Of a stretch of DNA of 19,459 nt, positions 8,687 to 17,600 are shown piece after piece; position 1 is the first letter of the stretch, and each line of letters starts with the position of its first letter. A program made the position numbers and the translations under genes. The stretch spans positions 1 to 19,459 of the forward strand of contig NAOQ01000295.1 in assembly GCA_002751075.1 (NCBI GenBank), read 5' to 3'. Below the pieces are notes generated by a model, which worked only from the letters and a program-made list of their open reading frames with translations, ran no database searches and was not told where the DNA came from. This stretch comes from Ichthyophonus hoferi (lineage: Eukaryota > Opisthokonta > Ichthyosporea > Ichthyophonida > Ichthyophonidae).

Positions 8687-11600
8687 GCATGTGAAGGGTG
8701 TAGGTTTGGGTGTAGGTGTAGGTGTATCCATGTAGGTATAACATAGGTGCATATATGTAAGTATAAGTTTAAGTGTGTAAAGATATAGATTTAGTTATAG
8801 GTATGTCTAGATAGGTGTGTGGGTATATGTGCCTTTAGGGGCTTGTAGAGGTAAATATATATAGTCTTTATACAGATATTTATGTTCATTCGCATTGACA
8901 AATATATTTTGACACAAACCTATCTACAATTGTACATCCCTACCTACCTACCTACCTACCTACCTACCTACCTCCTATATACCTACCTACATACCTGTAT
9001 ACCTACCTACTTACCTACCTATGTACCTTCATACCTAATACCTACATATATACATACCTACATACCTACATACCTCTATATATACTTAGCTACGTATCTG
9101 CATACCTAAATACATACATAAATACAATCTATATATATACCTACTCACCTACCTACATACCTACATATATACCTCCCTGCATATCTACATAGCTACATAT
9201 ATACCTACCTATATATATATATACATCTATACCTATATACATATACAGGCCATGTACGGCTAGGGGTACACAAAGACACGGGTCTAGAAGTAGCTATTAA
9301 AATCATCAGCAAGAAGCTACTGAGTCTAGAAAAGGATTTAAAATACAAAGTAGAAAGGGAAATAGTTATCCTGAAACTGATAAAACATCCTCATGTACTA
9401 TCACTTATTGATGTGTATGAGAGTGATCATAATCTGTAAGTAAGGAGGTATAATATATATAGTGTATATTGTATTATAGTACCGTGTATTATAATATATG
9501 ATATTATAACGGGTGTAGTTGGCTTGAAGGCCGTATTCAGTGATTGGCCTTAGAGAGATTATCTCACAGAGACATCACAATATCTCAATTGGTGATAAAG
9601 CATAATTGTAAAAGGCAGTATATATATATAGTTATATCTACAGCTGTACTTAGTTTGTATGTGTACCTTTAGTTTGGTTATATATTAATATCTATCTCTA
9701 CATTTCATTTATAATGGTATCTGACCAACCATATAATAGGCTTAAAGCCATATTTGGTCATATTTGGTTCTCTTTGGCTATATTTTGTTGGTAACCCTTT
9801 TACCCAATAATTAGTGTATGAATATTCATGCCCTTCCAACTACTGGGTCGTAGCCCTAGGATACTAGACCTTGATTGGTTGTCTTTATGTTATCCAATAG
9901 TAGAGCGAGTTGTAGGTTAAGGTGGGTATAGATCAAGGCAATGGTTGACAGTGGTCAATGATTACTCTGTGTCGTTATTAGTGTATGATGGGTACAGGTT
10001 ATTCCATTGCCTGAGTATCACATAACGATTGACATACGTGCATGCGTATTATCATGTCATCATAGTATCATATTCTTATAAATACATACTGTCATACATA
10101 CATACAATCGTACATACATACATGCATACACACTATCATACTATCATACACAACCTACTATCATACATACTATCATACTATCATACATTCATGCATACAT
10201 ATTATCATACCTATATATACATATACCCATATTCACAGCTACCTAGTTCTAGAATATGTGGAAGGAGGAGAGCTATTTGATTATTTAACCTTGAGGGGTA
10301 GGCTGGTTCCAAGTGAGGCCTTGCGGTTCTTCCAACAGATTATTAGTGCCGTAGATTACTGTCACCATCATTTCATATGGTATCTTCCTATATATATCTA
10401 TCCACTTATGGCTATTACCAGTGTTATACAGGTGCTATGAATATGTGTACAATGTGTGTATATCTATAAAGATACCTATAACTATAAGTCTATAATTATA
10501 ACTATGATATAACCATTGCACTTACTATTCCTATTGGTTCCATTATATATTAGCATATCCGACTACCAATAATAATGACTAGATTGGTCAGGTTAAGTTA
10601 AACATTAGATCAATGTGTCAAAGAACCTTGTCTTCTGTCATTGGCTGACTTTTTTCTATATATATATATATAGTATGAGTGTCTTTTGTTTTTTAAGTCA
10701 CATGACATAATTGATTTGCCTAGTGGGATCCAGTCTGGTAGGTGGTCACTCAGGAATTATCCAAAGGATGTGGTGGAGGTAGATAGATAGACAGACAGAT
10801 GCCTGTATACATGTATACCTATATCTGTACCTATACCTATACTTATGCTTATACTTATAATGATACTATACCATTCTTTCATCCAATCAGTCACCGTGAT
10901 CTTAAACCTGAGAATCTATTATTAGATCGTCATGGTAAAATACGCATTGCTGATTTTGGGATGGCCTCCCTACAACAAATGGGCGCCTTACTAGACCAGA
11001 GCTGTGGGTATGTATGTATGTATGTATGTATGTATGTATATATGTATGTATTTGTGTATGTATGTATGTATTTGGGTATGTATGTGGGTATATATTTATG
11101 TATGTATGTAATTATGTATGGGAGTACGTATGCAAGTAGGTATATAATTATCATGTCCTTCTATCTCTATATCTGTATTCTCTTGTCCATATATGGCTAT
11201 ATCTAATAGCCTACTGGTGGTAATGTTAGAAGTTTTATAGAAGGGCCATATTCTTACTGTCTAGGTAAGTGACTGTAATAATTATACCTCTGTTCCAATT
11301 CAGAGGGAATCGATGCTTTGATTGGCTTAGGTGTTAATGTGGAAATTGCACAATAAGATCGATCAATAAGAGGTGATATATTACGATGTAAATAATGACT
11401 TTTATCACTATTTAATGTTAGTAGATATTTTTCTGAGTTATAAATATCTCTTAATATAATTTGTTCCCACAGTACCCCCCACTATGCCAGTCCTGAAGTC
11501 ATTCGTGTAAGTGCCCACCATCCTTTCCCCTCTCCCTCTCCTCTCTCCCCTGCTCCTTTCCCCTCTATATCTCCCAATGTATGTATACATGAATTCCACT

Positions 11601-14600
11601 CTATTCCATGCATAACCCTACTAGTACATCCTCTATCCTAATATCCGTGATTTAACCAGACTATACCATAGGCTCAATCTTAATATTAAATATAATGGTC
11701 CAATCATATGGGGTTATAAATGGTGGTTATTGACTAATGTCCATTGGCTTGCATGGCCTGGATGTATTTAATTGGCAAGGAGTTATCCAATCCTTGATAT
11801 TTGTCCTAATGTATATCATTAATAGACCTAGAACGTTAATGTAATACCCTTTACTTGTATATTGCAACCCCCTCTCTACCTATCATCACATAATCCCCTA
11901 TAATAAAAAACAATCAGCAGGCTTTTAATCTAAATGATGCACCACTAAATGACCATTTCTCCATATGCACTGTGTGTTCATTGGTAGAGGGTCATAAGGC
12001 CATTATTGCAAGCAATCACTGCACGCCCTCCCTTATGATCTCTCTGTATATACCTTATATAGTTGACCTTGGTGTTTTAATTCTGCCTTATCATTGGGTA
12101 TTAGGGCATCAGATATGATGGACGACAGGCTGATGTGTGGAGTTGTGGGATTATTCTTCATGCACTATTTACGGTAATATTATGATGACATTTAATCTGC
12201 TAAGTCTTAATTAATTAATTAATGCTAATTGTCAATTAGCGATCATGGCTAACTGGGGTAGGGAAACAAATATGTAGGATTTTAGGCATTGCATAGGAAT
12301 ATGCTTAGAGAAATATACTATCATACTATGGTATTATTATATTATGATACTATTATGTTATTATACCATTACAGTATTAGATGATTGTAACATTACATTA
12401 CACTGTTATATTGTTATATTATTATACTATTTTATAATTGTACTATTATGCTATTATACTATTCTGTTATTTTACCATTCTGTTATTACACTATTCTGTT
12501 ATTTTACTATTTTGTTATTATACTATTATATTGTTGTACTATTATATTATTGTACTGTCATATTATTTTACTCTTATAGTATTGTAGTATTATGCTATTG
12601 GATTAATATATTATTATGCTATTATATTGTTGTATTGTTATATTATTTTACCTTCATAGTATTGCAGTATTATACTACTATATTATTGTAGTAGTATATG
12701 ATTGTAATCTTATATTGTTATATTATTATGTTGTTGTATCTAATTATATATAGCCAATGACTAACGAGTGTATTACACACATTCCTCAGGGTACTTTACC
12801 ATTTGATGACGACAACACTACAAAATTACTTACTAAAGTAAGTTCTAGATAGACAGATAGTTAATTCGTTACTCTGTTAGGTATATAGGTAGATAAAGGT
12901 ATATATATAGATAGATATAGAAGTAGATAGATAGATAGATATAGAAGTAGATAGATAGATAGATAGTTTGGCTAATATATATATCGGTAGGTATAGGTTT
13001 AGGTAGGCAGATAGATAAATAAGTAGATGGATATACCTTTGTCTATAGTTATCTAAATATTGAAGCCTTCATCACGGCCCTCTGTGATTCAAATCGTTTT
13101 GCAATACTGACGTAACCCCAACCCTTATATTAAGACCCAGAGGCTAGACCTATTCATTGGTTCATATAGCAAGTAACATTTCATCGTAGACCAACAGTTT
13201 TGGTTGTAGAGTTAAATCCAACCAATCACACCTTGGGGTGGTGTAGCAGCCTATGAGTTGGTTTGTTAGTAGGACGCTTAATCATTGGTCTATTAATTAT
13301 TAGTGTACCAATGACAAGTGATATAGATTGATTATTGATAGATTTTATTACCATATGGGGTAGTAGATCTAACATTAACCAATGATAATTCAGATTAAGG
13401 TGGGGCTATTCAAAATGCCTCAAGATATTCCTGTAGGGGTCCAATCACTACTAAGGAGAATACTGACGGTTAACCCCCGGAAGCGATTTAATGTATGTGC
13501 ATAGATGCAAACGTGTGTATGTGTATGTGTATATGTATATGTATATGTATATGCATGTGTATATTTATATTTACAGGCACATATATCTATTTATTATACA
13601 GGTGTATGCATATGATCATACTATCATATATACCCGCTAATGCAATACAATACTACACACTACAATGTAATATAATACCATACACTACAATACAATACAA
13701 TGCAATAAAATACAATACAATATAATACAATAACATACACTAGATTGCAATGCAACACCATGCACTATACTACAATGTAATACAGTGCAAAACAACAGCA
13801 TACACTACAACGTAATACAATTACATGCACTACAATACAATGCAATACCATATAATACAATACAGTATACACTACACTACCATACAGCGCCATACACTAC
13901 ACTACAATGTAATACAATATAGTTCAATAACATACATTCTAATATAATATAATACAATACAATACAATACAATAGGATACAATAGGATACACTACAGTAT
14001 ACTACAATACTATGTACTACAATATAATACACTGCAATGAAATGTAATACCTTACAATGCGATATAATCCCGTTACATACACAACAATCCAATACATTAC
14101 CATACCATACCATATCATACCATACTATACTATACCATACAATTCCTTACCATGCTATATCATACACTTTCATAAAAAACTTAATCATACTATATATTCC
14201 CCTATCTCTCTTTCTATATTTGGCTATAGTGTATGATTTATCACCAATTAACCCTGAGTTGTTATGCCATCAGATGAAAGACATTAAAGAAAGTGCGTGG
14301 TTTCAAAGCAACGGACTACATGTTCTATTACCAGAGCCTCCACTATATACCCATGTAAGTTTACTATAGATTCCCCTGTATACATGTAAATGTACTCTAT
14401 ACTCCCTTCTATGCCCCTGTAAATTTACTATAGACCCCCCTCTATGCTTCTGTAAGTTTATTTTAGAGCCCCCTCTATACCCATGCAAGTTGACTATAGA
14501 CCCACCTAGATGTTCTTGAATGTGGAATGTAAATACTAGATGTATATATATATATGTATATATGACATTTTCCCCGATCCTGTAAATTCATCTATTCTTA

Positions 14601-17600
14601 CCAGCCTCCCCCCAATATAGTGACTCTAAAATGCACCATCATAATGTATACACTATATTATTCTAAATTCTCATTATTCTATTATCCTATTTTTCTATTA
14701 TTTCATTATCCTATTATCCTATCTTTCTATTATTTTATTATTTTATATTTCATTATCCTATTATTCTATTATCCTATTATCATATTTTTCTATTATTTTA
14801 TTATCCTATTATTCTATTATCCTATTATTTTATTATCCTATTATTTTATTATCATGTTTTTCTATTAAGCTATTATCCCTTTTGTGCTATCTTCCTATGC
14901 CATCACCCTATTATCTTATCCTACTAACGCAGGCCACTGTCAACCTACAGTTACCTTCTCTCCCTGCTGGCCAACTGTTAGATAGCGATGTCCTAGTTAG
15001 TATGCACAACCTTGGCTGCTTCTCTCGACAGGACCATCTATTGCAAGCATTGACAGCACCCGAGTAAGACTGAAGCGTGGGATGGGATAGTACATTATAG
15101 TATAGTGTGGTATAGTATAGTATAGTATACAATACAGTAAATGTAGTATATATAGTGCGGTATAGTATAGCATAGTATATAGTATAGTATATATAGTATA
15201 ATATAGTATAATATAGTATATAGTATAGTATAATATATATAGTATAGTGTAGTATAGTTTAAAGCCATTGACAGGGCCCGAGTAAAGCTTAGGAATAGGG
15301 TTAGATATTAGATTGTAGTATAGTATAGTATAGTATAGTATAGTATGCAGTATTGTAGATTACTGTATTACCATATATTGTAGAGTAGTATAGTATATTA
15401 TAGTATAGTACAATATCGGATATTGCATTATTGTGTATTATATTATATTATATTATAGTATATTATATTACAGTATATTCTAGAGTATTCTATTGTATTT
15501 TATTTTATTTTATTTTATTATACTATGGTATATTATAGCATATTATATTCTGTTGTATTATATTATCGTTTATTGAATTATATTATATTATATTATATTA
15601 CATTATATTATATTATCGCACATTCGATTCTACTATACTGTATTATACTATGGTATATTATAACATAATGTATTGTATTGTATTGTATTATAGTTTACTG
15701 AATTATATTATATTATATTATATTATTATATTATAACATATTCAATTCTATTATACTGTATTATATATGTCATTAGATTATACGAGATAACTCACATATA
15801 GCGCGTGGGTCTATAGGAGCAACCTTGAGAAAATTGTGTATTATCTTCTATTAGAGAGAAAAGTTACCCAACCAGCTACCGCAGATGAAGTGCACGGTAA
15901 TAAACCCCCCTGGTCTGGATGAATATTAGATGGGATTTGAGCAGCGAATGACCGTGTTGGGATAAAACATAAAATAAAATGCAATATAATATGTCATAGC
16001 GTGGTATCATGTGATTTAATATTGACTTTTCATATTGTATTTTGCCAACCAGATGAGCCATGTAATTCTCAGGTGGATGTTGATTCGTCAACAGAGACAA
16101 TTATAAAGAGAACAGACACAGTTGTTAATCTAGAGGACTCCTTGGCTCAGATAGGCTTCTTACATAGGTGGGTATATTTAGATTTATATGTTCAATTGTG
16201 TCTTAAATTCTTAAATTAAGTTTCTAATCTGAGTTACGGCATACACTTGATTGGATGAAATATATAGCCGGGGTTTAAAATATATATGTACATGTTTGTT
16301 GATTAGTTTATTATGTTTTAAACTGTTGGTTGTAATGACTTTATACTGCTGAATGCAGAGAAGTTATAAATTATGATATTTATTCTGATTAGTTACAATG
16401 TATTCTAATATATGCTATACTACATTGTATACTATCATATACTATATACTATCATATACTATATGTTATAATATACTATGACATAGTAAGATATATCATA
16501 CCTCCTTCTTCCTCTCGCTAATATTGGTATATTGGTATGTATTAATATTATTTTTTAACCCACCAATGACAGACAAAATTCCATTGATGCCATTCGCCGC
16601 CGACCTCGCCGTCCTTACGTTGGGACTTCGGAGATGATACGTAGTACTAGCTTCTCTTTGGTAGAAATGTATGTGTATGATCTTACTGCTATTGGTTGCT
16701 TAAGATTTGGTCAGTCTTGAATTCAATTGATTTTTGTAGGTCATGGCTCAATAAGTATGTTTTAATCTTTTAATAAAATAAGGTTATTAATGATTGCGGT
16801 TAGATTAATATACATAGTATATTATATGCTATATTATAGCTAAATTACAATGAGATGGAAATTGACTGTACCTTCTAGCACCCTCCCCCCACCCCAAATA
16901 TTTATTGGACGCCTCTGTAATTATGATGTAATTGTGACGTATCCTGCTGTATTTTTTTTAGAATAACAATCACAGCTATCTGTATCCTTATATGGAATAT
17001 ATTATGGTTATCATTGATTGACTGGTAATGGGTGACCTATTTATTATTGGTTGAAGGCATTTCTCTAATGGCTGATTGGTGGTTGCTAGGACAAAGTATT
17101 GGAATTGATTGAATTAAAATGATAATTGTTAATTTTTTTGTAGTATATAATATATAGGATATAGGGTATAGGGTATAGTATATAGGATATAGTATATAGG
17201 ATATAGAGTATAGAGTATAATATACAGGATATAGAGTATAGTATATGGTATACAGGATATAGGGTATAGGGCATAGTATATAGGTTATAGGTTATAGGTT
17301 ATAGGGTACAGTATACAGGATATAGAGTATAGGGTATAGGGTATATTCCATAGTATATAGTATACCTTGTAATAGCAATACAAACTGTACGATCTACCTA
17401 TGTAGAGTCCTAGTTAACCGTGAGCTATACTAATCCTTATTGAGGCAGGCAAAAGACGGAAAATCGAGCCGAGAATTTGATACCAAGCAATTGGTAAGCC
17501 TTATACTCTCTCGTTATACATAACCATATATAGATAATCTTTAAAATGTCATCTTTATATTAATTTTTTTGATTGGTGGGGCGGGCCAACAGTAATGCAA

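Noticed and set aside
8882-9109. 75-codon frame rich in TYLPTYLP
   Set aside because: Direct translation of the CCTA array in intron 1.
10930-11154. Minus-strand 74-codon frame
   Set aside because: Antisense of kinase exon 4 and the (GTAT)n array.
12344-12691. 115-codon plus-strand frame
   Set aside because: Product is almost only Y, L, I, V, C and T from the TATTATACTATT array in intron 6.
14303-14488. Minus-strand 61-codon frame with an 11-residue repeat ([15 protein letters not shown])
   Set aside because: It is the reverse reading of the 33-bp minisatellite and overlaps exon 9 of the kinase.
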